Shown here: one piece after another, positions 17,369 through 25,858 of the stretch
How positions within the stretch are numbered: the first letter of the stretch is position 1
Layout of the letters: the number at the start of each line of letters is the position of its first letter
Assembly (NCBI GenBank): GCA_902494345.1
Contig: CABUSV010000004.1
Span: 1 to 64,000 of the forward strand
Direction: 5' to 3'
DNA length: 64,000 nt
Source: an uncultured Collinsella sp.
GTDB lineage: Bacteria; Actinomycetota; Coriobacteriia; Coriobacteriales; Coriobacteriaceae
Translations under genes and position numbers: made by a program
Notes under the pieces: model-generated
What the model was told of the DNA's origin: nothing
Seen by the model: the letters and a program-made list of their open reading frames with translations, nothing else
The model's database searches: none

Positions 17369-18652
17369 ATGGCTGAAGAATTTGATTTCCATCCGATGTG
17401 GGAGAGCCTCGGCATGAATCTTGCCGACCACGACATGCTGCTGGGCGCCGTGGGCCAGATGTACGGCGATATGTTCCTGACGCAGAACAATCGCCCCAAG
17501 TCCACGTCCTACCTGGACTTTGTGGCCACTAACATCCACAGCGGCCGTATTAAGGAGATGCTCGACAAGAAGGAGGCCGGCGAGGCCACCAAGATCGTCG
17601 GTTCGTTCTGCGTCTACGTGCCCGAGGAGATCGTACTTGCCTGCGACGGTATCCCCGTGGGCCTGTGCTCGGGTGCCGATTGGGCAACCGATAAGGTCGA
17701 GGAGCACCTGCCGCGCAACACCTGTCCGCTTATCAAGAGCTTTGCCGGCTTTAAGCTGGGCGAGGTCTGCCCCTACATTGAGTCGAGTGACCTGGTGGTA
17801 GGCGAGAACACCTGCGATGGCAAGAAGAAAGCCTACGAGTTCTTTGCCAAGCAAAAGAACATGTACGTCATGGATATTCCCAACATGCACGACGAGTCGA
17901 CGCTCGTGACCTGGAAGGCCGAGGTCAAGAAGCTCGCCGCCAAGATCGAGGACGAGTGCGGCGTCAAGATTACGCCCGAGCGTCTGAAGGCTGCCATCCA
18001 CGCCGTCAATGAGAAGCGCCGCGCCCTGCAGCGCCTCGCTGCGACCCGCGCTGCCGACCCTGCGCCCATCAGCGGTCTCGACAGCCTGCTGACCGTTCAG
18101 GCCGCCTTTATGGACGACACGCCGCGTCTGACCGGAGCCATCAACGATATGGCGGCTGAGTGCGAGCAGCGTGTCGAGGCCGGCGAGGGCGTGGCGCCCA
18201 AGGGGACCAAGCGCATCCTGTACACCGGTACGCCCATGGCCGTGCCCAACTGGAAACTGTTCAACCTCATCGAGAAGGCCGGCGGCGTCGTGGTGGGCGA
18301 GGAGTCCTGCACGGGTTCGCGCTATTACAAGGACTTGGTCAATGAGTCCGGTGAGACGGTCGACGAGATGCTCGATGCCATCGCCGAGCGCTACTTTAAG
18401 ATCAACTGCGCTGTCTTTACGCCCAACGACCAGCGTATGAAGGATATTGTCCAGATGGCCAAGGACCTGCATGCCGACGGTATCGTCGACGTGGCCCTGC
18501 AGTTCTGCACGCTCTACGAGATGGAGTCGTTTGCCGTGGAGAAGGCCGCCGAGGAGGCCGGCATTCCGTTTATGCACATCACGACCGACTACGCCGGCGA
18601 GGACGCAGGCCAGCTGCAAACCAGGATTGAGGCTTTCTTGGAAACCATTTAG
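17369..18652 (+). CDS. Double-cubane-cluster reductase, paralogue 1
   Basis: A 427-residue protein of the 2-hydroxyacyl-CoA dehydratase component D superfamily, in the double-cubane-cluster reductase branch. Conserved Cys motifs are SFCVYVP, RNTCPLIKSF, GENTCDGKKK and GEESCTGSRY, which would hold the Fe-S cluster. Such proteins receive very low-potential electrons from an ATP-driven activase, encoded two genes downstream. Known relatives reduce small molecules in vitro; the natural substrate is unknown. It is a full-length, cytosolic protein. Directly downstream lies family A repeat copy 2, then a paralogue of the same family. Confidence 0.85.
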   Translation: MAEEFDFHPMWESLGMNLADHDMLLGAVGQMYGDMFLTQNNRPKSTSYLDFVATNIHSGRIKEMLDKKEAGEATKIVGSFCVYVPEEIVLACDGIPVGLCSGADWATDKVEEHLPRNTCPLIKSFAGFKLGEVCPYIESSDLVVGENTCDGKKKAYEFFAKQKNMYVMDIPNMHDESTLVTWKAEVKKLAAKIEDECGVKITPERLKAAIHAVNEKRRALQRLAATRAADPAPISGLDSLLTVQAAFMDDTPRLTGAINDMAAECEQRVEAGEGVAPKGTKRILYTGTPMAVPNWKLFNLIEKAGGVVVGEESCTGSRYYKDLVNESGETVDEMLDAIAERYFKINCAVFTPNDQRMKDIVQMAKDLHADGIVDVALQFCTLYEMESFAVEKAAEEAGIPFMHITTDYAGEDAGQLQTRIEAFLETI

Positions 18653-18664
18653 GGCTATCCGTCT

Positions 18665-18768
18665 CGGCGGTTTCCCCAGGCACCCGATCTTGCCGTTCAA
18701 ACCGTCGCTTGCTACCAAAGTATGCGGCGTTCATCTTTCACGGCAACCTCGGGCACCTGGGAAAGCCG
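18665..18768 (+). repeat. Long hairpin repeat, family A, copy 2
   Basis: The left arm (about 18665-18695) contains TTTCCCCAGGCACCCGA and TTGCCGT; the right arm (18740-18768) contains ACGGCAA and TCGGGCACCTGGGAAA. Both arms keep an unpaired CA in the middle, as in copy 3. The loop contains CCGTCGCTTGC and TCTTTC. It begins 12 bases after the stop of paralogue 1 and ends 27 bases before the ribosome site of paralogue 2. Confidence 0.85.
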
Positions 18769-18805
18769 TTTCCTTGGTTGGTTAAAAGGTTTGTTAAGGA
18801 GTTAT

Positions 18806-19969
18806 ATGTCGGAAAATATTGAGCAGCCGTTGCCGTCCACGTTTGAGGAGTTCAACGAGCAGCGCAAGGCGGCGTTTATTCGCGTCAAGGATTATAAGCA
18901 GGCGGGTAATCGCCTGGTCGGTTTTCTGTGCAGCTACACGCCGCTCGAGATTATCGATGCCGCGGGGGCTGCGAGCGTGGCGCTGTGCGGCACGTCCGAC
19001 GAGGTGATTCCCGAGGCCGAGAAGGTGCTGCCGGCAAATCTCTGTCCGCTCATCAAGTCGACGTACGGCTTTGCCTACTCGCAAAAGTGCCCGTTTACGT
19101 ACTTTAGCGACATGATCATCGGTGAGACCACCTGCGACGGCAAGATGAAGATGTACGAGCTGCTCAACGAGCTCAAGCGTACGCACATTCTGCACCTGCC
19201 GCAGGGTCGCGATCGCGCCTACGAGCGTGAAGGCTGGTACGAGGAGTGCCGCCTGCTCAAGGAGGAGCTCGAGGGCTTCTACGGCATTACGATTACTGAT
19301 GACGACCTGCGCGCCGCCGTCCGTCGTCGCAATCGCCTGCGTGCGGCGCAGCTCGATATGTTCGCGCTTCAGGCCAACCAGCCTGCGGCCATGAGCGGTG
19401 TCGACCTGATGAGCACTATGTTTGCCGGTACGTTCAGCTTTGATATCGAGGCTTATACGCAGCAGCTGGAGCAAAAGGTTGTCAAGCTACGAGAGGCCTA
19501 CGACGCGGGCGAGCGTCCGGTTGCGACGGATGCCAAGCGCATTCTGATCACTGGCTGCCCGGTGGGCGGTGTGATCAACAAGATTGGCCGCACCATCGAG
19601 TCCAACGGCGGTGTGGTCGTGTGCATGGACGATTGCTCGGGCGAGCGCACGGCGGCCATGATGATCGACCCGGACGCACCCGACATTCTGCGCGCCATCG
19701 CCGACCGCTACCTGGACATCAACTGCTCGGTCATGACGCCCAACGACGGTCGTATGGAAAACACGCTGGCCATGTGCGAGAAGTACCACGTCGATGGCGT
19801 AGTGGAGAGCGTGCTCCAGGCGTGCCACACCTTCAACGTTGAGAGTGCACGCATGCAGGAGGCCGTCGAGGGTGCGGGCATTCCGTATATGAAGATCGAG
19901 ACCGACTACAGCAACGGCGACATGGGCCAGATCGAGACCCGCATCGCCGCCTTCATCGAAACCCTCTAG
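18806..19969 (+). CDS. Double-cubane-cluster reductase, paralogue 2
   Basis: A 387-residue paralogue of the preceding gene with the same Cys framework: GFLCSYTPLE, ANLCPLIKST, GETTCDGKMK and MDDCSGER. It differs in the N-terminus and in the segment following the third motif, so the two may form a heterodimer or have different substrates. Hydroxyacyl-CoA dehydratases are A/B heterodimers, which supports a two-subunit reading. ATG 18806 is chosen over an upstream in-frame ATG because AAGGAG lies 4 bases before it. Its stop codon falls within the left arm of family A repeat copy 3. Confidence 0.85.
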   Translation: MSENIEQPLPSTFEEFNEQRKAAFIRVKDYKQAGNRLVGFLCSYTPLEIIDAAGAASVALCGTSDEVIPEAEKVLPANLCPLIKSTYGFAYSQKCPFTYFSDMIIGETTCDGKMKMYELLNELKRTHILHLPQGRDRAYEREGWYEECRLLKEELEGFYGITITDDDLRAAVRRRNRLRAAQLDMFALQANQPAAMSGVDLMSTMFAGTFSFDIEAYTQQLEQKVVKLREAYDAGERPVATDAKRILITGCPVGGVINKIGRTIESNGGVVVCMDDCSGERTAAMMIDPDAPDILRAIADRYLDINCSVMTPNDGRMENTLAMCEKYHVDGVVESVLQACHTFNVESARMQEAVEGAGIPYMKIETDYSNGDMGQIETRIAAFIETL

Positions 19970-20072
19970 CTTTCTCAGGCACCGGATCTTGCCCCTCAAA
20001 CCGTCGCTTGCGTACCCAAAGTACGCTGCGCTCCTCTTTCGGGGCAATCTCCGGCACCTGAGAAACCTAGAG
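19964..20072 (+). repeat. Long hairpin repeat, family A, copy 3
   Basis: CTCTAGCTTTCTCAGGCACC begins the left arm and GGCACCTGAGAAACCTAGAG ends the right arm; further in, TTGCCCC pairs with GGGGCAA. The loop holds CCGTCGCTTGC, the small hairpin GCGTAC-ccaaa-GTACGC and CTCCTCTTTC. The left arm includes the last codon and stop of paralogue 2. Confidence 0.88.
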
Positions 20073-20124
20073 CTAAGGCGCCTGAACGCGCCGCTACCTT
20101 TGATGTTTAGATTGGGAGAGAGCC

Positions 20125-20889
20125 ATGATAGGGATCGGGATCGATATCGGGTCTACGGCGGCTAAGGCTGCTGTGGTCGACGGGGAGGGTTCGGTGGCGT
20201 GGACGTGCGTGCAGCCAACCGGGTTCTCCTCGGTCGATGCGGCCGAGCGTCTGCGCTGCGAGCTTACCGCGGCTGGCTATGACGTGGCTGCCGACGACGT
20301 GCGCGTGATTGCGACCGGCTACGGCCGTGTCGCCGTGCCCTATGCCAACAAGGTGGTGACCGAGATCACCTGCCATGGCGCCGGTGCGGTCCGCCTGTTT
20401 GGCGATCACGGCACGGTGATTGACGTGGGCGGCCAGGACACCAAGGTCATTCAGCTTAAAAGTGGCCGCGTGACCAAGTTCGCCATGAACGACAAGTGCG
20501 CTGCCGGCACGGGGCGCTTTTTGGAGATCATGGCCGACCGTTTGGGTATTTCCCAGCAGCAGATGGCCGACCTGGCGCGTTCCGGCGAGCCCACCAAGAT
20601 CAGCAGCATGTGCACGGTGTTTGCCGAAAGTGAGGTTATCAGCCTGATCGGTCGCGGTGAGCCGCGCGAGAACATTGCGCGTGGCGTGATCGACAGCGTG
20701 GTTTCGCGCGTGGCGACCATGGCCGGGCAGGCCGCGGGCGCCCCGTACTACCTGACCGGCGGCCTGTGCGAGAACGCCTTCGTGGTGGAGCGGTTGGGCG
20801 AGCTACTGGGGTCGCCGGTGACCACCTCACCCCAGGCTCGCTTTGCCGGTGCCATCGGCGCGGCTATCCGCGCACAGGCGCTCAATTAA
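20125..20889 (+). CDS. ATP-dependent activase of double-cubane/dehydratase enzymes
   Basis: A 254-residue member of the BadF/BcrA/HgdC activator family (ASKHA fold). GIDIGSTAAKAAVVD is the phosphate-1 loop, IDVGGQDTKVI phosphate-2, and NDKCAAGTGRFLE and SMCTVFAESEV hold the two cysteines per subunit that bind one [4Fe-4S] cluster at the dimer interface. ATP hydrolysis drives electrons onto the partner reductase. Position directly after the two double-cubane genes assigns the partners. A ribosome site GGGAGAG precedes ATG. Confidence 0.92.
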   Translation: MIGIGIDIGSTAAKAAVVDGEGSVAWTCVQPTGFSSVDAAERLRCELTAAGYDVAADDVRVIATGYGRVAVPYANKVVTEITCHGAGAVRLFGDHGTVIDVGGQDTKVIQLKSGRVTKFAMNDKCAAGTGRFLEIMADRLGISQQQMADLARSGEPTKISSMCTVFAESEVISLIGRGEPRENIARGVIDSVVSRVATMAGQAAGAPYYLTGGLCENAFVVERLGELLGSPVTTSPQARFAGAIGAAIRAQALN

Positions 20890-20959
20890 TGCATCCGTCG
20901 CAGGCTCGCATTCATGCGTATACTGGGAGAAAATGATTGACCGATGAGAGGAGGTATCG

Positions 20960-22009
20960 ATGGCTGACGATCAGATTAAGCTCACGTCTATGACGGCCGC
21001 GAGCGGTTGAGCTGCTAAGCTGGCTCCCGGAGCCCTCGCCCAGGTCCTGGGCGACTTGCCCAATGTGCATAACGACAACCTGCTCGTGGGGTTCGATACC
21101 TCCGACGATGCGAGTGTCTTCCGCGTAGGGGAGAACCTGGGGCTCGTGCAGTCCATCGACTTCTTCCCGCCGATGGTCGACGACCCGTTCCTGTTTGGCC
21201 AGATCGCCGCAGCCAACTCGCTGTCGGACATCTACGCCATGGGCGGGCGGCCGAGCCATGCCATGAACTTGCTGTGCATCCCGAGCTGTCTGGGCGTCGA
21301 GGTCGCCGGTCAGATTCTGGCGGGCGGCGCAGACAAGTGCGTCGAGGCGGGTTGCTCCATCGCGGGCGGCCACACCATCAACGACGACGAGCCCAAGTAC
21401 GGCCTGTCCGTGAGCGGCTTTGTCGCGCTCGATCGCATGCTCGCCAACAGCGGTGCATGCGTGGGCGATGTTCTGCTGCTGACCAAGGCGATCGGCTCGG
21501 GCATTATCACCACGGCCATTAAGGGCGAGCTCATCGAGCAGGACGAGGCCGCGGCCATGTTTGACTCGATGCGCACCCTCAACGAGGCTCCGATTCGTCT
21601 GGCCGAGGGACTTGAGCTTCACGGCTGCACCGACATTACGGGCTTTGGTCTGATCGGGCACGCGTGCGAGATGGCCGAGGGCTCGGGCGTGCAAGTTGAG
21701 CTTGCGTCGGGGGCGGTACCGCTCTTTGACCAGGTGCTCGACATGGCGCGTCTGGGCATTATCCCCGCGGGCTCCTACCGCAACCAGGACTTCTTTGACC
21801 CGCGCGTGGCTGCCGACGAGGACCTGGAGCCGGGCATGCTGGATGCGCTGTACGATCCGCAGACGTCTGGTGGCCTGCTTATCGCGGCACCTGCTGCCGA
21901 TGTGGATGAGCTTGCGCGCCGTCTGCATGCCGAGGGTCGCATCGCCGCCGTCGTCGGTCGCGTGTGCGAGCCGGTGCCAGGCGGTCCTGCCGTTCGCGTT
22001 GTGCATTAA
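20960..22009 (+). CDS. selD: Selenophosphate synthetase (selenocysteine-containing)
   Basis: A 349-residue SelD that makes selenophosphate from selenide and ATP. The frame opens at ATG 20960 (AGGAGG 6 bases before) and reads through an in-frame TGA at 21008-21010, codon 17, in SGUAAK: this is the position of the catalytic Cys/Sec in SelD. Downstream are the AIRS-type motifs VGFDTSDDASVF, ANSLSDIYAMGGRPSHAMN and ITGFGLIGHACEMAEGSGV. Reading from the first ATG after the TGA would lose the active site. A hairpin 26 bases after the TGA serves as SECIS. selA, selB and tRNA-Sec are in the same window. Confidence 0.95.
21008..21054 (+). promoter_or_regulatory. UGA-Sec codon and SECIS hairpin in selD
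   Basis: TGA at 21008-21010 is followed by TCGCCCAG (21036-21043) pairing perfectly with CTGGGCGA (21047-21054) around GTC. The top reads CAGGUCCUG, sharing AGGUC with the E. coli fdhF SECIS loop. Distance to the UGA fits bacterial SECIS elements. Confidence 0.8.
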
Positions 22010-22024
22010 GGAAAACCGTTTATG

Positions 22025-22056
22025 CGACCGCCTACTGTTCTGGGCGGTCCCTTTTG
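22025..22056 (+). terminator. Hairpin between selD and yedF
   Basis: GACCGCC pairs with GGCGGTC across a loop of about 9 bases, followed by CCTTTTG. It resembles a weak terminator or attenuator inside the selenium operon. The yedF ribosome site GAAAGG follows at once. Confidence 0.55.
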
Positions 22057-22068
22057 AAAGGAAAAACT

Positions 22069-22695
22069 ATGTCTACCAAGATTGAAGTCAATGCCATGGG
22101 CGATGCCTGCCCGCTGCCCGTCGTCAAGACGCTCAAAGCTCTGAAGCAGCTCGATGGCGAGGGCACCGTCGTGACCTCGGTCGATAACGAGACCGCCGTC
22201 AAGAACATCTCCAAGATGGCGCAGGAGAAGGGTTGCACGGCCTCGGTCGAGAAGGTTTCTGACGCCGAGTGGCACGTGACCGTGGCGACCTCTGGCGCCG
22301 TTGCCGTGGCCGATCCCGAGCAGGATGGCGCTGTCTTCTGTGATGCCAGCGCCGGCAAGGGCAAGCTCGTCATTTCCGTCTACACCGACTGCATGGGCCG
22401 TGGCGACGACGAGCTGGGCCACAAGCTCATGAAGGCCTTCATCTTTGCCGTGACGCAGCAGGAGGAGCTGCCCGCGACTATGCTGTTCTACAACGGCGGT
22501 GCCAAGCTCACCGTAGAGGGCTCTCCGGTGCTCGACGACCTGAAGGGCCTGGCCGAGCAGGGTGTCGAGATTCTCACCTGCGGTACCTGCCTCGACCACT
22601 ATGGCATTAAAGACCAGCTTGCGGTGGGCGAGGTCACCAACATGTACGTGATCGTGGAGAAGATGGAGCAGGCTGTGCGCGTTGTGCGCCCGTAG
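22069..22695 (+). CDS. yedF: Selenium-metabolism sulfurtransferase-like protein YedF
   Basis: A 208-residue two-domain protein. The N-terminal TusA/SirA domain (residues 1-70) has MGDACPLPVVKTLKAL with the CPxP cysteine that carries persulfide or perselenide. The C-terminal half (about 95-205) is a DsrE-like domain with YTDCMGRGDDELG and TCGTCLDHYG. This architecture is the selenium-associated YedF family, found with selD in many anaerobes. A role as Se/S relay to SelD is inferred from family and neighbours. Start ATG 22069 has GAAAGG upstream. Confidence 0.9.
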   Translation: MSTKIEVNAMGDACPLPVVKTLKALKQLDGEGTVVTSVDNETAVKNISKMAQEKGCTASVEKVSDAEWHVTVATSGAVAVADPEQDGAVFCDASAGKGKLVISVYTDCMGRGDDELGHKLMKAFIFAVTQQEELPATMLFYNGGAKLTVEGSPVLDDLKGLAEQGVEILTCGTCLDHYGIKDQLAVGEVTNMYVIVEKMEQAVRVVRP

Positions 22696-22714
22696 CGTAT
22701 TGGTTGGAGTTGCC

Positions 22715-22966
22715 ATGAGGGAGAAGCGCCCGGCGCTTGTCATCACGTTTCCCACCACGGCGGCCGCCATGGGTTGCGAGTCCCTGTGCATCGAGCGCGG
22801 CCTTCCCGGGCGAACGATTCCCGTGCCTGGGGAGGTCGCTGCCGGCTGCGGTTTGGCGTGGAAGGCGTTGCCTGCCGATGAGGAGCTGCTGCGCGCCGAG
22901 CTTACCGCAGCGGGCATTCCCACCGAGGGCTTTACGGTGATTGATATGTGGGAGGTCGTGCGATGA
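22715..22966 (+). CDS. DUF3343 putative Se/S carrier
   Basis: An 83-residue single-domain DUF3343 protein. ALVITFPTTAAAMGCESLCI and a VAAGCGLAWKA motif contain the conserved cysteines of the family, proposed to carry selenium or sulfur. ATG 22715 has TTGGAG 5 bases before it. Its stop overlaps the start of the desulfurase gene (ATGA at 22963-22966), so the two are translationally coupled. A second, longer family member lies at 49711. Confidence 0.87.
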   Translation: MREKRPALVITFPTTAAAMGCESLCIERGLPGRTIPVPGEVAAGCGLAWKALPADEELLRAELTAAGIPTEGFTVIDMWEVVR

Positions 22967-24102
22967 TCTATCTAGATAACGCGGCGACGACCATGTACAA
23001 GCCGCAGGCGGTCATCGATGCCGTGACGCAGGCGATGTGCTCGCTCGGCAATGCCGGGCGCGGCGCCACGTCGGGTGCCCTCGATGCCGCTCGTACGATT
23101 CACGCTTGCCGTGCCAAGCTCGCGCGGCTTTTGGGTTGCCCGAGGGCGGACCATGTGTGCTTTACGCCCAACTCCACGGCGGCGCTCAACACCGTCATCA
23201 ACGGGGTGGTGCGCCCCGGCGACCGCGTGGTCACAACGGTGCTCGAGCACAACTCCGTGCTGCGTCCGCTCAATCGCCTGGCGACGGAGCGGGGTGTGAC
23301 GGTTGAGCATGCGGGTTGCGATGCGAGCGGCGTGCTCGACTATGATGAGCTCGAGCGGTTGGTCACGCCGGGCACGCGTGCCGTGGTGGTGACGCACGCC
23401 TCCAATGTGACCGGCAACGCGGTCGACGTTTCGCATGTGGCTGCCATCGCCCATGCGGCAGGTGCGCTTGTGATCGTTGATGCCTCGCAGTCTGGCGGTA
23501 CGGCGAAGATTGACATGGATGCCATGGAACTCGACGTCGTGTGCTTTACCGGCCACAAAGGGCTCATGGGACCTCAAGGCACCGGCGGCCTGGCCGTGGC
23601 GGAGGGTGTTGACGTGGCTCCGTGGGCCATGGGCGGCACGGGCGTGCACAGCTTCAATGCGCTGCAGCCGCTTGAGTGGCCCACGCGACTTGAGGCGGGC
23701 ACGCTCAACGGTCACGGTATCGCGGGCCTTTCTGCCGGTCTCGACTTTATCGAGGCACAAGGCGGGGTTGAGGCGATTGCGGCGCATGAGCGCTCGCTTG
23801 CAGAGCGCTTCCTCGCCGGTGTTCGCGAAATCCCCGGCATTGCGCTCTACGGTGCGTTTGACCAGCCGATGCGCTCGGCGATCGTCTCACTCAACGTGGG
23901 TGATATCGACTCTGCCGAGATCTCGGACGCGCTCATGCAGGGGTGGGGGATTGCGACGCGCCCCGGCGCCCATTGTGCCCCGCTCATGCACCGCGCGTTA
24001 GGTACCGAGCGCCAAGGTGTCGTTCGCTTCTCGTTTGGGTATTTCAACACGACCGAAGAAGTCGAGACGGCTATCGATGCTCTGTGCGATTTAGCCTGCT
24101 AA
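22963..24102 (+). CDS. Cysteine desulfurase / selenocysteine lyase-like
   Basis: A 379-residue class V aminotransferase. The N-terminus MIYLDNAATTMYKP is typical; the PLP lysine is in CFTGHKGLMGPQGTGG and the catalytic cysteine in RPGAHCAPLMH. It belongs to the short SufS/CsdB-like group linked to selenium operons. It would liberate S from cysteine or Se from selenocysteine and hand it to the co-encoded carriers and SelD. Substrate preference cannot be read from sequence. It overlaps the DUF3343 gene by 4 bases and ends the operon at a strong terminator. Confidence 0.9.
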   Translation: MIYLDNAATTMYKPQAVIDAVTQAMCSLGNAGRGATSGALDAARTIHACRAKLARLLGCPRADHVCFTPNSTAALNTVINGVVRPGDRVVTTVLEHNSVLRPLNRLATERGVTVEHAGCDASGVLDYDELERLVTPGTRAVVVTHASNVTGNAVDVSHVAAIAHAAGALVIVDASQSGGTAKIDMDAMELDVVCFTGHKGLMGPQGTGGLAVAEGVDVAPWAMGGTGVHSFNALQPLEWPTRLEAGTLNGHGIAGLSAGLDFIEAQGGVEAIAAHERSLAERFLAGVREIPGIALYGAFDQPMRSAIVSLNVGDIDSAEISDALMQGWGIATRPGAHCAPLMHRALGTERQGVVRFSFGYFNTTEEVETAIDALCDLAC

Positions 24103-24126
24103 AGCTGCTAGAGCGTATATACTTGC

Positions 24127-24155
24127 GGGACGGGTCTTTTGCCCGTCCCGTTTTT
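24127..24155 (+). terminator. Terminator of the selenium operon
   Basis: GGGACGGG pairs with CCCGTCCC across TCTTTTG, followed by GTTTTTG. Confidence 0.93.
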
Positions 24156-24178
24156 GTTTCGACCCGAAAGGTGGTTCT

Positions 24179-25537
24179 ATGGCCTCATCCGCGCCGCGCG
24201 GTCTGCGCTCCGACCATGTCGTCACCGTCGGCATCGCCCTGTTCTCGATGCTCTTTGGCGCTGGCAACCTCATTATTCCGCCGCTGCTGGCGCTGCAGGC
24301 AGGTTCTGCCACGCCGGTCGCCATGCTCGGCTTTCTGATTGCCGCCATCGGCCTGCCCGTCATGGGCTTTATCGCCGTGGCACTTGCCGGAACGGCGCGC
24401 GAGCTTGCCGGCCGCGTGCACCCCAAGTTTGGTGAATTCTTCGTTGCGGCAGTCTACCTGGCCATCGGTCCGTGCCTGGCAATTCCGCGCACGAGTTCCA
24501 CGGCCTTCGAGATGTTGGTGCCGCTGCTGCCCGAGGGTGTCTCGCTCGGCACGGCTCGCCTGGTGTTTGCCATCGGTTTCTTTGTCGTCGCGTTTGCACT
24601 CACGCTGCGCCCGGGCGTTATCACACGCGTGCTCGGTCGTATTACGGGCCCCGCGCTCATCGCGCTCATCGTGCTGGTCGTGGGTGCCGCCGTGGTCTCG
24701 CCGTTGGGCCCCGCTGCCGCGCCGCAGGCTCCCTATGATGCCGGTGCCGCAGTCCAGGGTTTTCTGACCGGCTACCAGACCATGGACCTGCTTGCGTCGC
24801 TCGCCTTTGGCATCATCATCGCCGAGACCATCCACGAGCTGGGCGTTACCGACGATAAGCGCGTGGCCTTCGAGATCTCGCGTTCGGGTGTGATTGCCGG
24901 CGTGCTCATGGCCATCATCTACTGCGGTCTGGCGCTTGCCGGCATGCAGCTCGGCACGGTTATGCCCGATGCCACCAACGGCGCCGCGATCCTTGCGCGT
25001 TCGGCCTCTATGCACTTTGGCCTGGCCGGCACGGTCGTGGTCTTTGCGATTTTCTTCCTCGCCTGCATGAATGTGTGTATTGGCCTTATCAGCTGCTGCT
25101 CGCGTTACTTCTGCGAGACGTATGTGGTCGAAGGGGGAGCGGAGGCTTCCGAGGAGGCCATGCGCCGTCCCTTCGCGATTCTCGCCTTTGTGTTCGCGGC
25201 GTTTTCGTGCGTGCTCTCCAACGTGGGCCTCGACGTGATCCTTATGTTCTCGGTGCCTATGCTCAATGCCCTGTATCCCGTTGCCATTGTGCTGGTACTT
25301 ATGGGTCTGATGCACGGTTTTTGCGACGCGCATCCGCAGGTTTGGGTTTGGGTCGGCGGCGTGGTCGCGGTGCAGAGCGTGATCACCTCGGTCCGCGACG
25401 CGTTCTTTACTGGTGCGTGGCTGCCGTTCGATGCGTTGCCGCTGGCAGATATCGGTGCTGCGTGGGCACCAGTCGCCGTGGTGGCGTTTGTGATCGGTCT
25501 GCTTCATAGCCGGTTTGTCGCACATTCGAGGAGCTAG
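24179..25537 (+). CDS. brnQ: Branched-chain amino acid carrier
   Basis: A 452-residue polytopic permease of the LIVCS family, taking up Leu, Ile and Val with Na+ or H+. VGIALFSMLFGAGNLIIPPL in the first helix is the family signature; AIGPCLAIPRTSSTAFEML follows in helix 3. About 12 hydrophobic segments can be counted, matching the family. GAAAGGTGG precedes ATG. It lies alone between the selenium operon and two tRNA genes. Confidence 0.92.
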   Translation: MASSAPRGLRSDHVVTVGIALFSMLFGAGNLIIPPLLALQAGSATPVAMLGFLIAAIGLPVMGFIAVALAGTARELAGRVHPKFGEFFVAAVYLAIGPCLAIPRTSSTAFEMLVPLLPEGVSLGTARLVFAIGFFVVAFALTLRPGVITRVLGRITGPALIALIVLVVGAAVVSPLGPAAAPQAPYDAGAAVQGFLTGYQTMDLLASLAFGIIIAETIHELGVTDDKRVAFEISRSGVIAGVLMAIIYCGLALAGMQLGTVMPDATNGAAILARSASMHFGLAGTVVVFAIFFLACMNVCIGLISCCSRYFCETYVVEGGAEASEEAMRRPFAILAFVFAAFSCVLSNVGLDVILMFSVPMLNALYPVAIVLVLMGLMHGFCDAHPQVWVWVGGVVAVQSVITSVRDAFFTGAWLPFDALPLADIGAAWAPVAVVAFVIGLLHSRFVAHSRS

Positions 25538-25628
25538 GGTATCGTCGCTTGCACAGGCGGGAAGTCTCCCCTATAATTTCCTTCGCTTTGGGACACGCAA
25601 GGTTTAGACCTTAGCTGCTCAACACCTT

Positions 25629-25705
25629 CGGGACGTGGCGCAGTTTGGTAGCGCGCCTGCTTTGGGAGCAGGATGTCGCAGGTTCAAATCCTGTCGTCCC
25701 GACCA
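25629..25705 (+). tRNA. tRNA-Pro (TGG)
   Basis: A 77-nt cloverleaf: acceptor CGGGACG/CGTCCCG, anticodon arm CCTGC-TTTGGGA-GCAGG with TGG, T-arm GCAGG-TTCAAAT-CCTGT with one wobble. The CCA end is encoded. Confidence 0.95.
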
Positions 25706-25711
25706 TATCTT

Positions 25712-25785
25712 GCGGGCGTAGTTCAATGGTAGAACCCCAGCCTTCCAAGCTGATGACGCGGGTTCGATTCCCGTCGCCCGCTCCA
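25712..25785 (+). tRNA. tRNA-Gly (TCC)
   Basis: A 74-nt cloverleaf: acceptor GCGGGCG/CGCCCGC, anticodon loop CTTCCAA giving TCC, T-arm CGGG-TTCGATT-CCCG. CCA is encoded. It is 6 bases after tRNA-Pro, so both come from one transcript. Confidence 0.95.
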
Positions 25786-25797
25786 TAAGATAGTTTT

Positions 25798-25833
25798 AAC
25801 GGCTTTGGCTCTATTTGGTGCCAGAGCCGTTTT
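25798..25833 (+). terminator. tRNA operon terminator
   Basis: AACGGCTtTGGC pairs with GCCAgAGCCGTT, followed by TTTC. Confidence 0.8.
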
Positions 25834-25858
25834 CATATACATGTCTGGGATCCCACAT

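Noticed and set aside
21056..22009. Shorter selD starting after the TGA
   Set aside because: It would lose the catalytic residue and the AGGAGG ribosome site; the TGA is a Sec codon.
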